Numbered from the stretch's first letter, positions 34,998 through 44,923 are shown. The stretch is DNA of 64,000 nt from an uncultured Flavobacteriaceae bacterium (GCA_947500525.1 CANMSH010000002.1:496001-560000); one strand, 5' to 3'. Translations and numbers: made by a program. The notes: generated by a model not told the origin, from the sequence alone.

Positions 34998-36635
34998 TTA
35001 ATCTAACTTTGGTAATTTAAAATCATTCAAAATACTTTTTTGAAGCATTAATTTTTCAATCTCTTCAGATTTTCTTGGTGCCATAGCTGATAAGTTGACA
35101 GGACCATCTTTAGTTATCAATATATCATCCTCGATACGAACCGCAATTCCCCACCATTTTTTATCACATGGACTTCCTTCAGGAATATAAATGCCAGGTT
35201 CTACAGTAATAACCATATTTTCACTAAAGTTTCTACTGGCCGAAGCATCATGTACATCTAGACCTATATGATGCGATGTGCCATGAGGAAAATAAGAGTG
35301 TTTTTCATCTTCAGTTTTGATAATACCTAACTTCACAAGACCTTCATTAATCACTTTTTGAGCAGCCTTATGTGTTGCAAAAAATGAATTACCAATTTTA
35401 GACTCGGCAATTCCTGCCTCTTGAGCATCATAAACAATATCATAAATTGCTTTTTGTTCTTTAGAAAATTTCCCGTTTGCCGGAATCGTTCTAGTCACAT
35501 CCGCGGTATATCCTCTGTATTCCGCTCCTAGATCCATCAAAACTAAATCATCACCTACTTTGGTTTTATTATTCTCTATATAATGTAAAATACAACCATT
35601 ACTACCTCCACCTACAATCGAAGGATACCCTTCATATTCAGCTCCGTACTTTTTATATACAAATTCATGTACACCTTGTATTTCTGTCTCTGACAAATTC
35701 GGGTGCATCGCCTTCATAATTTCAATCTGCCCAACGGCTGAAATTTCAACTGCCTTTTTTAATAATTTTAACTCCTCAGGAAGCTTCGTTTCTCTCAACT
35801 TACCCATTAGCTGCCCAAGATTTCGAACATCGATATTGGTTTTTGGAGTTGCCTCTAATTTCAAACTTATTTTTTGTTTAAATTCTTTTCGCAATTCATC
35901 AGTAGTTGCATTTTTATATCCTACTAATAATTCATCCTTTTTCAATTCTGGATAAAACTCTAAATATCGACCTAAGTTCTGGGCCACATTAGCACTATTT
36001 TCAATCTCTGTAGCTTTTATTGTTTTGTATAAGCCTTCCTTCGTGGGATTCGGAATCGCTTCCTTAGAATATCCTATCTTTTCCTTTAGTTGTTCAGAAA
36101 GATCATAGGTATCTGCTGAATTCCTACTCGAATTTCTGTAGTCATCTTTAAAATCGAATAATAATACTTTATCAAAATCTTTAAAATTAACACTGGTAAA
36201 TTGAAAAAAACCAGCATTATAAGCGAATTCAAAACCCAACTTTTCTTTAGCACCAACCACTCCTAAGCGCTTCCCAGTCCACATTTCGGCTGTAGGATTC
36301 TTTCGTTGGACATAAATCAACTCATTGTATGTTTTGTTCTGTTTATTCGTTTGATCCTCCGAAAAGATTAATAAAATGGCATCCGGCTCCCGATAACCAG
36401 TTAAATAATAAAAGTTCGGATCCTGATGGTACACATAATCAACATCATTTGCCCGATTTCGTAATGGGTTCGCCATAAAAATAGCTACTGAATTTTTTGG
36501 CATTGATTTACGCAAAGCATCTCTCCTATTTTGATGAAACTCTTTAGATAAAAAATCAGTTGGCGTTAATTCTTGCGAAGTCATTAATTGAGTGCATAAG
36601 CAAACCACAAGACATAGTAAAATTCTTTTCATCAT
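34998..36635 (-). CDS. Secreted Xaa-Pro aminopeptidase, M24B
   Basis: 545 residues with a signal peptide (MKRILLCLVVCLCTQLMTSQ). The N-terminal creatinase-like domain (FYYLTGYREPDAIL) is followed by the pita-bread M24 domain with metal ligands visible: Asp in LMDLGAEYRGYTADVTRTIP (two Asp), His in HGTSHHIGLDVHD, Glu in TVEPGIYIP and in VRIEDDILIT. Removes N-terminal residues next to proline, here in the periplasm or outside. The doubled ATG at the start leaves one codon of uncertainty. Confidence 0.92.
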   Translation of the reverse strand: MMKRILLCLVVCLCTQLMTSQELTPTDFLSKEFHQNRRDALRKSMPKNSVAIFMANPLRNRANDVDYVYHQDPNFYYLTGYREPDAILLIFSEDQTNKQNKTYNELIYVQRKNPTAEMWTGKRLGVVGAKEKLGFEFAYNAGFFQFTSVNFKDFDKVLLFDFKDDYRNSSRNSADTYDLSEQLKEKIGYSKEAIPNPTKEGLYKTIKATEIENSANVAQNLGRYLEFYPELKKDELLVGYKNATTDELRKEFKQKISLKLEATPKTNIDVRNLGQLMGKLRETKLPEELKLLKKAVEISAVGQIEIMKAMHPNLSETEIQGVHEFVYKKYGAEYEGYPSIVGGGSNGCILHYIENNKTKVGDDLVLMDLGAEYRGYTADVTRTIPANGKFSKEQKAIYDIVYDAQEAGIAESKIGNSFFATHKAAQKVINEGLVKLGIIKTEDEKHSYFPHGTSHHIGLDVHDASASRNFSENMVITVEPGIYIPEGSPCDKKWWGIAVRIEDDILITKDGPVNLSAMAPRKSEEIEKLMLQKSILNDFKLPKLD

Positions 36636-36654
36636 GTTTTATTTGTTTAAACAT

Positions 36655-36662
36655 CAAAAATA
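36655..36662 (-). promoter_or_regulatory. -7 element TATTTTTG
   Basis: Exact TAnnTTTG match on the minus strand, 19 bases before the start of the Xaa-Pro peptidase gene. Confidence 0.55.
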
Positions 36663-36767
36663 CAATTATAATTTTAGCAGTTTAAGGGTCTTTTATTAAA
36701 TATTTGTGAATATTTTTTCCTCAAACTATGAATTACGTAAAAATGAATATTAATAGGACCAAATAAC

Positions 36768-36797
36768 TTGTCATTAGAATTTTATCTTATACATTTG
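36768..36797 (+). promoter_or_regulatory. thr operon promoter TTG-N19-TACATTTG
   Basis: Consensus Bacteroidota promoter with ideal spacing. The transcription start predicted from it is near 36801, next to the ATG of the leader peptide. Confidence 0.8.
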
Positions 36798-36801
36798 TTA
36801 T

Positions 36802-36897
36802 ATGCAGCATAATAGCAATACATATTTCAATACACGTTCTTTAACGACTTCAGGCCGTATTGTGACTATTATGACGATTATTACCCTTCGGGGTTAA
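36802..36897 (+). CDS. thrL: thr operon leader peptide
   Basis: A 31-codon ORF with seven Thr and four Ile codons, concentrated at the end (TTSGRIVTIMTIITLRG). It lies between a consensus promoter and thrA, and Thr plus Ile are the two amino acids sensed by the E. coli thr attenuator. The ATG is about one base from the predicted transcription start, so translation may be leaderless. Ordinary gene finding would miss it. Confidence 0.85.
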   Translation: MQHNSNTYFNTRSLTTSGRIVTIMTIITLRG

Positions 36898-36919
36898 TTT
36901 TATACATACGCGCTTTTTT
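36852..36919 (+). terminator. Candidate thr attenuator stem
   Basis: AGGCCGTAT in the leader ORF can pair with ATACG(C)GCTT just before six T residues (9 bp, one bulge, one G-U), closing a loop that holds a smaller ATTACCC-TTCG-GGGTtAAT hairpin. A ribosome on the Thr/Ile codons would block it. The stem is weaker than the his one; tentative. Confidence 0.4.
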
Positions 36920-36977
36920 CGGCTTCTATTTATTAGAAATAACAAATCAATTTTATATCAAAATCAAACTATTTAAA

Positions 36978-39428
36978 ATGAAAGTTTTAAAATTCGGGGG
37001 AACCTCAGTAGGTTCTGCTAAAAATATTAAACTCGTACTTAATATTGTTCATAATGACACAACAAAGGGCAAAAAAATTGTAGTCGTTTCTGCATTTTCA
37101 GGAGTAACAAACCTCTTGCTAAATGGAATACAATCTATCTTAGAAAAGAAAAGTTCTTTCGATTCAATAAGTCAACAAATTGTAGATTTACATTTAGGTA
37201 TCATCAACCAACTGATTCAAGATGAATCTGTAAAAAACAAAGTCTTCAAATATTTGCATGTTGAACTAGATAAATTAAAACAACTATATCAAGGTATTTC
37301 TTTAATCAATGAAATGACTCCCAAAACAGAAGCTAAAATTGCAAGTTTCGGAGAATTAATGTCATCATTTATAATCAAGGAAGCAATGCTTGCTCATGGT
37401 TTGGATGTTGTGAGAAAAGACACAAGAGAATTAATTGTGGCAAATAATGACTATACAAATGCGACTGTTAACTTTAAAGAAACGAATAAAAATATTAATG
37501 AATTTGTAAACAGCTGTCCATCAGATGTCATTTTAGTCCCTGGTTTCGTTGCCGCAAATAAACTTAAAGAAACTACAGTATTAGGAAGGGGCGGTTCTGA
37601 TTATACCGCTGCCATTATTGCAGCGGCACTAGACGTGGAAGCTTTAGAAATATGGACCGATGTAAGTGGCATGTATACGGCCAATCCGCGTATTGTAAAA
37701 CAGGCTAAACCTATCCAACAAATTTCATATCATGAGGCTATGGAATTGGCGCATTTCGGAGCTAAAGTTATTTTTTCACCCACGATACATCCGGCTTTTA
37801 TAAAACAAACGCCGATCTATATAAAAAACACGTTTGAACCCAAGAGTGAAGGAACCCTCATAACCGATAAAGCGAATACAAATTATGATCCTGTAAAAGG
37901 GATAAGTCATATAGAAAATATTACTTTAATTACATTAGAGGCTCCAGGAAAAATTGGTGTACCGGGAGTTTCTAAACGTGTATTTGAAACATTATTCTTA
38001 AATAATATTCATATTAAGTTTGTGACCCAATCATCTTCTGAGCATTCCATTTGTTTAGGTATTGATGATCATAATGCGCAAATAGCCAAAGAGGTCGTAG
38101 ATTCAGTTTTCGAATTAGAAATATCAAAGGGTCAAATAAACCCACTCATTGTCGAAGAAGATTTAGTCATTATTGCCTTGGTTGGTGAGAAAATGAAAAG
38201 TCATCAAGGAATTAGTGGTAAAATGTTTAGCACCCTTGGCAAAAACAATGTAAACATTAGAGCAATTGCGCAAGGAGCTTCAGAAACCAACATCTCAGCA
38301 GTTATAAGCAAAAGCGATGTGAAAAAGGCCTTGAACAGTTTACATGAAGAATTTTTTGAGAACAATATCAAACAGATAAACATTTTTATCACCGGTGTTG
38401 GAAACGTTGGTAGTAAATTAATCACTCAAATAAATCAACAAAGAGATTATCTAAAAGAACATCTAAACATTAATTTAAGAGTTATAGGAATTTCCAATTC
38501 AAGAACAATGCTCTTTAATGAAACAGGTATCAATCTTAATAGTTGGGAGAATGATCTTTCAAATAGTGAAACTGCTTCCTTAGAAGGGTTCTTCCAAAAA
38601 GTAAAACAACTTAATCTGCGCAATAGCATTTTTGTAGATATTACTGCTAATGAAAATGTTGCAAATCTATATCAAGATTATTTAAAAAATAGCATCGGCG
38701 TTGTGGCTTGTAATAAAATTGCCTGTTCTGCTTCATTAGAAAATTACCAAGAACTTAAAAGACTGTCTAAAAAATACAATGCTCCCTTACTTTTTGAAAC
38801 AAATGTTGGAGCTGGTTTACCTATTATTGACACTCTTAATAACTTAATAGCGTCGGGAGATAAGGTAAATAAAATTCAAGCTGTCCTATCTGGAAGTTTG
38901 AACTTCATTTTCAACTATTTTAATGATAGTGTTACTTTCTATGACATAGTAAAACAAGCTCAAAAAGAAGGATATACAGAGCCAGATCCGAGGATAGATC
39001 TAAGTGGTGTAGATGTTGCTAGAAAGATTTTAATTTTAGCACGCGAAAGTGGTAATGAAATAGAACTTGAAGATATTGAAAACAATTCATTTCTTACCGC
39101 CACGAACTTAGCCGCTGATAGTGTTGATGATTTTTACGAATCTCTTACAACTGAAGCGAGTCATTTTCAAAAATTATATGCCTCGGCTAAGGCAAAAAAT
39201 TGTCAACTTAAATATGTAGCCGAGTTTAATAATGGCAAGGCCAGCGTTGGGTTAAAAGAGATTCCAGCGGGTCACCCATTTTATAATTTGGAAGGAAAAG
39301 ATAATATTGTAATGTTTTATACAGAACGATATCCTGAACAACCTATGATTATAAAAGGTGCTGGAGCTGGTGCTGAAGTTACAGCCTCAGGTTTATTTGC
39401 AGATATCATCAGAACCGCTAATAACTAA
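36978..39428 (+). CDS. thrA: Aspartokinase / homoserine dehydrogenase I
   Basis: 816-residue fusion catalysing the first and third steps from aspartate toward threonine. The aspartokinase domain begins VLKFGGTSVG and carries VLGRGGSDYTAAIIAAAL; two ACT regulatory segments occupy about 315-460 (TLEAPGKIGVPGV, ALVGEKMKSHQGISGKMF); the NAD(P)-binding fold of homoserine dehydrogenase starts at about 467 with FITGVGNVGSKL and includes NVGAGLPII and the LSGSLNFIFNYF block. Same order as E. coli ThrA. Transcribed behind the Thr/Ile leader. Confidence 0.97.
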   Translation: MKVLKFGGTSVGSAKNIKLVLNIVHNDTTKGKKIVVVSAFSGVTNLLLNGIQSILEKKSSFDSISQQIVDLHLGIINQLIQDESVKNKVFKYLHVELDKLKQLYQGISLINEMTPKTEAKIASFGELMSSFIIKEAMLAHGLDVVRKDTRELIVANNDYTNATVNFKETNKNINEFVNSCPSDVILVPGFVAANKLKETTVLGRGGSDYTAAIIAAALDVEALEIWTDVSGMYTANPRIVKQAKPIQQISYHEAMELAHFGAKVIFSPTIHPAFIKQTPIYIKNTFEPKSEGTLITDKANTNYDPVKGISHIENITLITLEAPGKIGVPGVSKRVFETLFLNNIHIKFVTQSSSEHSICLGIDDHNAQIAKEVVDSVFELEISKGQINPLIVEEDLVIIALVGEKMKSHQGISGKMFSTLGKNNVNIRAIAQGASETNISAVISKSDVKKALNSLHEEFFENNIKQINIFITGVGNVGSKLITQINQQRDYLKEHLNINLRVIGISNSRTMLFNETGINLNSWENDLSNSETASLEGFFQKVKQLNLRNSIFVDITANENVANLYQDYLKNSIGVVACNKIACSASLENYQELKRLSKKYNAPLLFETNVGAGLPIIDTLNNLIASGDKVNKIQAVLSGSLNFIFNYFNDSVTFYDIVKQAQKEGYTEPDPRIDLSGVDVARKILILARESGNEIELEDIENNSFLTATNLAADSVDDFYESLTTEASHFQKLYASAKAKNCQLKYVAEFNNGKASVGLKEIPAGHPFYNLEGKDNIVMFYTERYPEQPMIIKGAGAGAEVTASGLFADIIRTANN

Positions 39429-39431
39429 TCA

Positions 39432-40361
39432 ATGAATGAGTTAAAAATTTTTTCTCCAGCAACGGTCGCCAATGTATCCTGCGGGTTCGACGCACTTGGA
39501 TTCGCATTGGAGCATATTGGTGATGAAATGGTTTTTCGGTTATCAAACACACCTGGTATAAGAATAACCAAGATTGAAGGCGCCAATTTATCTTTTGATA
39601 TTAATGAAAATGTTGTTGGAGTTGTCGCTCAAGCTATGCTCAATCGAGATTACGCACATCTAGGAGTTGATATAGAAATTTATAAAAATTTCAAACCGGG
39701 AAGTGGTTTGGGCAGCAGTGCTGCAAGTGCTTCGGGAACGGCCTATGCCCTCAACGAATTGTTGGAGAGGCCGTTTTCGATGTTAGAAATGACAAAATTC
39801 GCTATGTTGGGAGAAGAAGCTGCTTGCGGAAGCCAGATAGCTGATAATGTAAGTGCTGCTTTATTTGGTGGGTTTATTTTGGTCAGAAGTTACGATCCTT
39901 TAGATATTGTAAAGTTACCTGTGCCAGATCAGCTGTATGCGACTGTCATACATCCTCAGATCGAAATTAAAACCAAAGATGCTCGAGATGTTCTCAATGA
40001 ACATGTTTCATTAAAAGATGCTACGACGCAATGGGCAAACGTTGGTGGTCTTGTTAGCGGTTTACATTCGAATAATTATGATTTGATAAGCAGTTCATTA
40101 CAAGATGTCATTGTTGAACCTTTGCGCAAACAATTGATCCCTCATTTCGACGCTGTAAAAACAGCAGCTGTACATAACGGAGCTTTAGGTGCAGGAATTT
40201 CAGGATCTGGACCCACAATTTTTGCGTTGAGCAAAGGCATCGATACTGCTAAAAAAGTAGCCGAAGCAATGGATATAGTATATAAAAACACCGGAATTGA
40301 TTACGAAATTCATGTTTCGAAAATTAATACCGAAGGAATTAAAATTTTAGATCAAAAATAA
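39432..40361 (+). CDS. thrB: Homoserine kinase
   Basis: 309-residue GHMP kinase phosphorylating homoserine. ATP-binding motif GSGLGSSAASASGTAYALNE, N-terminal FSPATVANVSCGFDALGFAL and C-terminal GAGISGSGPTIFAL. Three bases separate it from thrA and one from thrC. Confidence 0.97.
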   Translation: MNELKIFSPATVANVSCGFDALGFALEHIGDEMVFRLSNTPGIRITKIEGANLSFDINENVVGVVAQAMLNRDYAHLGVDIEIYKNFKPGSGLGSSAASASGTAYALNELLERPFSMLEMTKFAMLGEEAACGSQIADNVSAALFGGFILVRSYDPLDIVKLPVPDQLYATVIHPQIEIKTKDARDVLNEHVSLKDATTQWANVGGLVSGLHSNNYDLISSSLQDVIVEPLRKQLIPHFDAVKTAAVHNGALGAGISGSGPTIFALSKGIDTAKKVAEAMDIVYKNTGIDYEIHVSKINTEGIKILDQK

Positions 40362-40362
40362 G

Positions 40363-41658
40363 ATGAACTATTATAGTTTACACAAAAAAGCATCAAACGT
40401 ATCTTTTAAAGAAGCGGTAATTCGAGGTTTGGCTCCAGATAAGGGTTTATACTTTCCTGAATCAATTACGCCACTGTCTAATGAATTTATTACTAATATC
40501 TCAAGTTATTCTAATGAAGCAATAGCCTTACAAGCAATTCAACAATTTATAGGTGATGAAATTCCCAAACCAGTTTTATTAGAAATCATTAAAGAAACCT
40601 TATGTTTCGATTTTCCTGTAGTTGATATTGAAAATGAAATTAAGACCCTTGAGTTATTTCATGGTCCAACTATGGCTTTTAAAGATGTTGGAGCTCGTTT
40701 TATGGCGCGTTGCCTGGGCTATTTTAATAGAAATAACCAAGAAGAAGTCACAGTGTTGGTTGCAACTTCTGGAGATACGGGAGGCGCAGTGGCGAGTGGT
40801 TTTTTAGGAGTGAAAAATGTAAACGTTGTTATTTTATACCCAAGTAAAAAGGTAAGTGAAGTTCAAGAAAAACAGCTAACAACGCTCGGTCGAAATATAA
40901 AGGCGCTCGAGGTATCAGGTACTTTTGATGATTGTCAAAAGATGGTGAAAAATGCTTTTTTAGATGAATCATTGTTATCAAAAATGCAGCTCACATCTGC
41001 TAATTCAATCAACATAGCGAGATGGCTTCCCCAAATGTTTTATTTTTTCTTTGCGTATAAACAACTAACCAATAAAAACAAGAAAGTAGTTTTTTCAGTG
41101 CCTAGCGGAAATTACGGAAATATTTGTGCCGGAATGCTTGCAAAAAAATTGGGTTTACCAATTCATCAGTTTATTGCTTCAACCAATGCAAATGACGTGA
41201 TTCCGGAGTTTTTAGCAACTCAAGAATATCGCCCAAAACCTTCAGTACAAACAATTTCTAACGCGATGGATGTTGGTGACCCAAGTAATTTTATACGTAT
41301 TCAACAATTGTATGATAATAAGTTTGATGCCCTGAAGAATGACCTTCACTCCTATTCTTATACAGATTATCAAACCCGTGAAGCCATGTTACATTTATAT
41401 AAGAATTGCAATTATATCGCGGATCCACACGGTGCCGTTGGATATTTGGGAATTAAAACATACCAAGAAGAAAATCCAGATACTCAGTGTATTTTTCTAG
41501 AAACTGCACACCCTGTGAAATTTTTGGATGTTGTAGAACCTGTAATACATAAATCTATAGAATATCCTCCGCAAATAAAAGCGGTAATTGATAAAAAGAA
41601 ACAAGCATCACCTATTGAAAATTATGAGCAGTTAAAATCTTTTTTACTCAGTAATTAA
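40363..41658 (+). CDS. thrC: Threonine synthase
   Basis: 431-residue PLP enzyme converting O-phosphohomoserine to threonine. N-terminal SFKEAVIRGLAPDKGLYFPE, PLP Lys in LFHGPTMAFKDVGARFM, the phosphate loop TSGDTGGAVASGF, and VPSGNYGNI. Last gene of the thrABC cluster; gcvT follows after 33 bases with its own -7 box. Confidence 0.97.
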   Translation: MNYYSLHKKASNVSFKEAVIRGLAPDKGLYFPESITPLSNEFITNISSYSNEAIALQAIQQFIGDEIPKPVLLEIIKETLCFDFPVVDIENEIKTLELFHGPTMAFKDVGARFMARCLGYFNRNNQEEVTVLVATSGDTGGAVASGFLGVKNVNVVILYPSKKVSEVQEKQLTTLGRNIKALEVSGTFDDCQKMVKNAFLDESLLSKMQLTSANSINIARWLPQMFYFFFAYKQLTNKNKKVVFSVPSGNYGNICAGMLAKKLGLPIHQFIASTNANDVIPEFLATQEYRPKPSVQTISNAMDVGDPSNFIRIQQLYDNKFDALKNDLHSYSYTDYQTREAMLHLYKNCNYIADPHGAVGYLGIKTYQEENPDTQCIFLETAHPVKFLDVVEPVIHKSIEYPPQIKAVIDKKKQASPIENYEQLKSFLLSN

Positions 41659-41662
41659 TCCT

Positions 41663-41670
41663 TAGTTTTG
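41663..41670 (+). promoter_or_regulatory. -7 element TAGTTTTG
   Basis: Exact TAnnTTTG match 21 bases before gcvT, right after the thrC stop; suggests gcvT can be transcribed independently of the thr operon. Confidence 0.5.
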
Positions 41671-41691
41671 TCGTATTAAACCGACTAATTA

Positions 41692-42774
41692 ATGAAGAAT
41701 ACTGCTTTAACACATGTACATGAAGCTCTTGGAGCAAAATTAGTGCCTTTTGCTGGCTATAATATGCCGGTTCAATATGAAGGGGTTAACATTGAACACG
41801 AAACCGTAAGAAATGGAGTTGGCGTATTTGATGTTTCTCATATGGGTGAATTTTTAATTTTAGGCCCAAATGCTACCGCCTTGATACAAAAAGTTTGTTC
41901 AAATGATGCTTCAAAATTATTTGATGGTAAAGCTCAATATAGTTGTATGCCAAACAACGAAGGTGGTATTGTTGATGATCTGATCATCTATCGCATCAAT
42001 GAGGAGAAATATGTATTAGTTGTAAATGCCTCAAATATTCAAAAAGATTGGGATTGGATCGCATCACACAATGATGTGGGAGCAGAAATGAAAGACGTAT
42101 CTGAAAATTTCTCGTTACTCGCTATTCAAGGTCCTAAGGCAGCCAAGGCGATGCAATCATTAACCTCAGTAGATTTAGAAAATATGAAATATTATACCTT
42201 TGAGATTGCCGATTTTGCAGGTATAGAACACACTATTATTTCGGCAACTGGTTACACTGGTTCAGGCGGATTCGAAATATATTGTAAAAATTCGGAAGTC
42301 GAGCAAGTCTGGAATAAAGTGATGGAAGCGGGTGCCGAATACGGAATTAAACCAATCGGACTTGCCGCTAGAGATACCTTGAGGCTAGAAATGGGGTTTT
42401 GCTTATACGGCAATGATATCAATGATACAACCTCACCAATAGAGGCAGGATTGGGATGGATTACAAAATTTACTAAAGAGTTTACTAATTCTGAGTATTT
42501 GAAAAAACAAAAGGAACAAGGTCCAGAACGTAGATTGGTCGCTTTCGAACTAGATGATCGCGGAATTCCTCGTCAGGGATATGATATAGTTGATGGCAAT
42601 GGTCATAAAATTGGAGAAGTGACTTCTGGTACCATGAGTCCTTCCTTGAAAAAAGGAATTGGTTTAGGCTACGTCCCATCTGTATTTAAAGAAGTAGGGA
42701 GTAAAATTAACATCCAAATTCGTAAAAATGTGGTACCAGCCACAGTAGTGAAATTACCATTTTATAAAGGTTAA
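41692..42774 (+). CDS. gcvT: Glycine cleavage system T protein (aminomethyltransferase)
   Basis: 360 residues; transfers the methylene group from the aminomethylated H protein to tetrahydrofolate. Characteristic N-terminus [44 protein letters not shown], catalytic Asp region [20 protein letters not shown], and [20 protein letters not shown]. The other gcv genes are not in the window. The pterin dehydratase gene follows after two bases. Confidence 0.96.
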   Translation: MKNTALTHVHEALGAKLVPFAGYNMPVQYEGVNIEHETVRNGVGVFDVSHMGEFLILGPNATALIQKVCSNDASKLFDGKAQYSCMPNNEGGIVDDLIIYRINEEKYVLVVNASNIQKDWDWIASHNDVGAEMKDVSENFSLLAIQGPKAAKAMQSLTSVDLENMKYYTFEIADFAGIEHTIISATGYTGSGGFEIYCKNSEVEQVWNKVMEAGAEYGIKPIGLAARDTLRLEMGFCLYGNDINDTTSPIEAGLGWITKFTKEFTNSEYLKKQKEQGPERRLVAFELDDRGIPRQGYDIVDGNGHKIGEVTSGTMSPSLKKGIGLGYVPSVFKEVGSKINIQIRKNVVPATVVKLPFYKG

Positions 42775-42776
42775 TT

Positions 42777-43064
42777 ATGAAGAAACTAACAGAAGAAGAA
42801 ATCAAAAAATACTTAGAACGTTTTCCTGAGTGGAAATTTATTGACAATGGCATTGAGGCTACCTTGCAATTTGGTGATTTTAAAGATTGCTTTGCCATGA
42901 TGACGCGTATTGCTTTCGAATGTGAAGCGCAAAATCATCACCCTAATTGGTATAATGTGTACAATAGACTATCTATTAGGCTTTCTACACATGATGCAGG
43001 AGGTGTTACCGAAAAGGATTTTAAATTAGCTCAGACCATTGAAACATTGATTGCAAATCAATAA
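42777..43064 (+). CDS. 4a-hydroxytetrahydrobiopterin dehydratase
   Basis: 95-residue pterin-4a-carbinolamine dehydratase (PhhB/PCD type). The active-site motif is CEAQNHHPNWYNVYNRL with the catalytic His pair, followed by LSTHDAGGVTEKDFKLA. It regenerates the pterin cofactor of phenylalanine hydroxylase; that hydroxylase is not in the window, though fumarylacetoacetase of the same catabolic route is 7 kb away. Cotranscribed with gcvT. Confidence 0.95.
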   Translation: MKKLTEEEIKKYLERFPEWKFIDNGIEATLQFGDFKDCFAMMTRIAFECEAQNHHPNWYNVYNRLSIRLSTHDAGGVTEKDFKLAQTIETLIANQ

Positions 43065-43083
43065 ATAATTAAGGGATCGTGTT

Positions 43084-44112
43084 TTAATTTTCATAATCAT
43101 CTAAAACACCTTGAGCTATCCATTCTGCCAGTGCTTGACGGTTAACAGGGTATAAAATACGCTTTTGGTCTTTTTTATTCTGCAAATTTCCTATTTCAAT
43201 ATAGGCCATAGGAGGCAACGTATAATTTACCAAGTATAAATTTCGCTCTGAGAATGTACCATTATACGCTCTATTCGGCTGATATTTTTTATATTTTCTC
43301 TTGAAAACTTGATGAATACGCTCTGCTAACTTTTGACCATTTTTACTCTTTTTATGATGGTAAAAGAAAACATCTATATTTTCGCCTTTACTGCGACTGT
43401 CAACATGGGTTACTATGAGTCTACGATATGCACCTTTATGCTTTTGGTACAGGGCATTCACAACTTCTGTACGTTGTTTTAAACGTTTCATTTGATTTAG
43501 CGGAATCTTTTTCTTTGGATATACCAATTCATCATGATCTACCGTAAGTAAACGTTTATTGCGAATACCATCATTTTCATCTCTTACAATCATGTATACA
43601 GTTGCACTATGAGAAATCAATTCTTTCGCTAAACGCAATGTAACATCGTACGCATACTCATCTTCAGCAAGTAGTTTATTCTTATATTTTGTTACTGTAC
43701 CTGGATCTGGACCACCGTGACCAGATATTAAATAATATATATTACCTTTTAAACGTTCACTCTGAATCTTAGTATCCTTGTACTTTTCGCCAAAGATTTC
43801 ATGAGAGACTACCGCTGTAGATTTATTCTCAACCACTACTTCGGTTATCGCATCATTTTTTACCACAGGCGGAATTTTATATATCCTACCTGCATATAAA
43901 TGAACACTATCTCTGAGATTAGTTTGGTTTAAAGCGACAAATTTATCAAAGTACTTATATGGGTTTACCCCTTGTTTTCTAAGTAGTGAATAAATTCCAT
44001 CACCCTTTTTTGCTGTCACAGTAACTAATGAGTCTTGACCAACTACAAGTTGATGAAAGCAAACAATAATAAAAAAAAGAAACACTCTGTAGGCCTTAAA
44101 TCTAAGATTCAT
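43084..44112 (-). CDS. LysM-like N-acetylmuramoyl-L-alanine amidase
   Basis: 342 residues with a signal peptide (FLFFIIVCFHQLVVGQ). A LysM-like segment at about 28-85 (VTAKKGDGIYSLLRKQG...LYAGRIYKIP) precedes an Amidase_3 domain. Zinc and catalytic residues can be placed: His in ISGHGGPDPG, Glu in LAEDEYAYDV, His in LIVTHVDSRS and Glu in PMAYIEIGNLQN. It cleaves peptide stems from murein in the periplasm. The domain is somewhat divergent around the third ligand region. Confidence 0.88.
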   Translation of the reverse strand: MNLRFKAYRVFLFFIIVCFHQLVVGQDSLVTVTAKKGDGIYSLLRKQGVNPYKYFDKFVALNQTNLRDSVHLYAGRIYKIPPVVKNDAITEVVVENKSTAVVSHEIFGEKYKDTKIQSERLKGNIYYLISGHGGPDPGTVTKYKNKLLAEDEYAYDVTLRLAKELISHSATVYMIVRDENDGIRNKRLLTVDHDELVYPKKKIPLNQMKRLKQRTEVVNALYQKHKGAYRRLIVTHVDSRSKGENIDVFFYHHKKSKNGQKLAERIHQVFKRKYKKYQPNRAYNGTFSERNLYLVNYTLPPMAYIEIGNLQNKKDQKRILYPVNRQALAEWIAQGVLDDYEN

Positions 44113-44138
44113 ACGTCTTTAAAATATAATATAATTAG

Positions 44139-44175
44139 GATGTTTTTCGTCTATTTTTTGTCGATAAAAAACATC
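44139..44175. repeat. AT-rich inverted repeat upstream of the amidase
   Basis: Nine-bp arms GATGTTTTT/AAAAACATC with a 19-base spacer, 27 bases before the amidase ATG; could be an operator or a weak stem. Confidence 0.3.
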
Positions 44176-44258
44176 TTATGAGTAGGACAAAAATAAATTT
44201 TATACAAAATCAAATATTCATGAAATAAAAAACATATTAAGAACTTTTTAAACAAAAT

Positions 44259-44278
44259 AGGCCTCAATTATGAAGCCT
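44259..44278 (-). terminator. Probable terminator of the acyltransferase gene
   Basis: AGGC-c-TCA / TGA-a-GCCT stem with a 4-base loop; on the minus strand TATTTTGTTT follows. One internal mismatch makes it modest. Confidence 0.5.
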
Positions 44279-44303
44279 TTTATGAATATAAATCAATCAA
44301 AAA

Positions 44304-44843
44304 TTATAAACTATATTCAGGTTTTTTGCCTTTAACACCTCGAAAATAAGCATAGAAATAGTTAAAATCAGCTTCCATATTATTGGTAATATAATAGGGA
44401 TCTGAAATTTTTATTTGCTTATTTTCAAAATCTAATGTAGCCATCACGATCGGCACGTTTGCCCCTTTGGCGACATAATAAAAACCAGTTTTAAATTCGG
44501 TCACTTTCTTTCGTGTACCCTCGGGAGATAAGCCTAAAATAAATTGTTCTCTAGAGTTAAATACATCAACAATACCGTCCACTACATTGTTGTTTTTTGA
44601 GCGATCTACTGGTGCTCCGCCTAACCATCTAAAAATAAACCCAAAAGGAGGTTTAAACAATGAAGCCTTCCCAATATAATTTACCTTCGCCCCTTTTATG
44701 AACTTTGCCATAATAGCAATTGGGAAATCTTGCCAAGTAGTATGAGGAGCAGCTATGATTACGTACTTTTTGAGCTTTGGAAAATCATGAATGATCTTCC
44801 ATCCCATGAAATGAATAAGAATTAGTTTTGATAAAAATTTCAT
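44304..44843 (-). CDS. 1-acyl-sn-glycerol-3-phosphate acyltransferase-like protein
   Basis: 179 residues, a short PlsC-family member. The HX4D catalytic motif is HTTWQD (His34, Asp39) and the second block is LSPEGTRKK; GGAPVDRSKNNNVV lies between them. Acylates lysophosphatidate or a related acceptor at the inner membrane. Members with this HTTWQD form are often listed as a glycerol acyltransferase subfamily distinct from PlsC itself, so the exact substrate is uncertain. Confidence 0.87.
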   Translation of the reverse strand: MKFLSKLILIHFMGWKIIHDFPKLKKYVIIAAPHTTWQDFPIAIMAKFIKGAKVNYIGKASLFKPPFGFIFRWLGGAPVDRSKNNNVVDGIVDVFNSREQFILGLSPEGTRKKVTEFKTGFYYVAKGANVPIVMATLDFENKQIKISDPYYITNNMEADFNYFYAYFRGVKGKKPEYSL

Positions 44844-44923
44844 TATTCAATGATAAGATATTAATGACAAAAGCACAAATTCTTGTAGATATTTCGTAAT
44901 ATTAAGGCACCAAATACACAAAT

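Noticed and set aside
41640-41691. Glycine riboswitch before gcvT
   Set aside because: Only 33 bases separate thrC and gcvT, too short for the aptamer; no such structure is seen.
44139-44175. Terminator reading of the AT-rich inverted repeat
   Set aside because: It lies upstream of the amidase gene rather than after a gene on either strand, and the arms are nearly all A/T.
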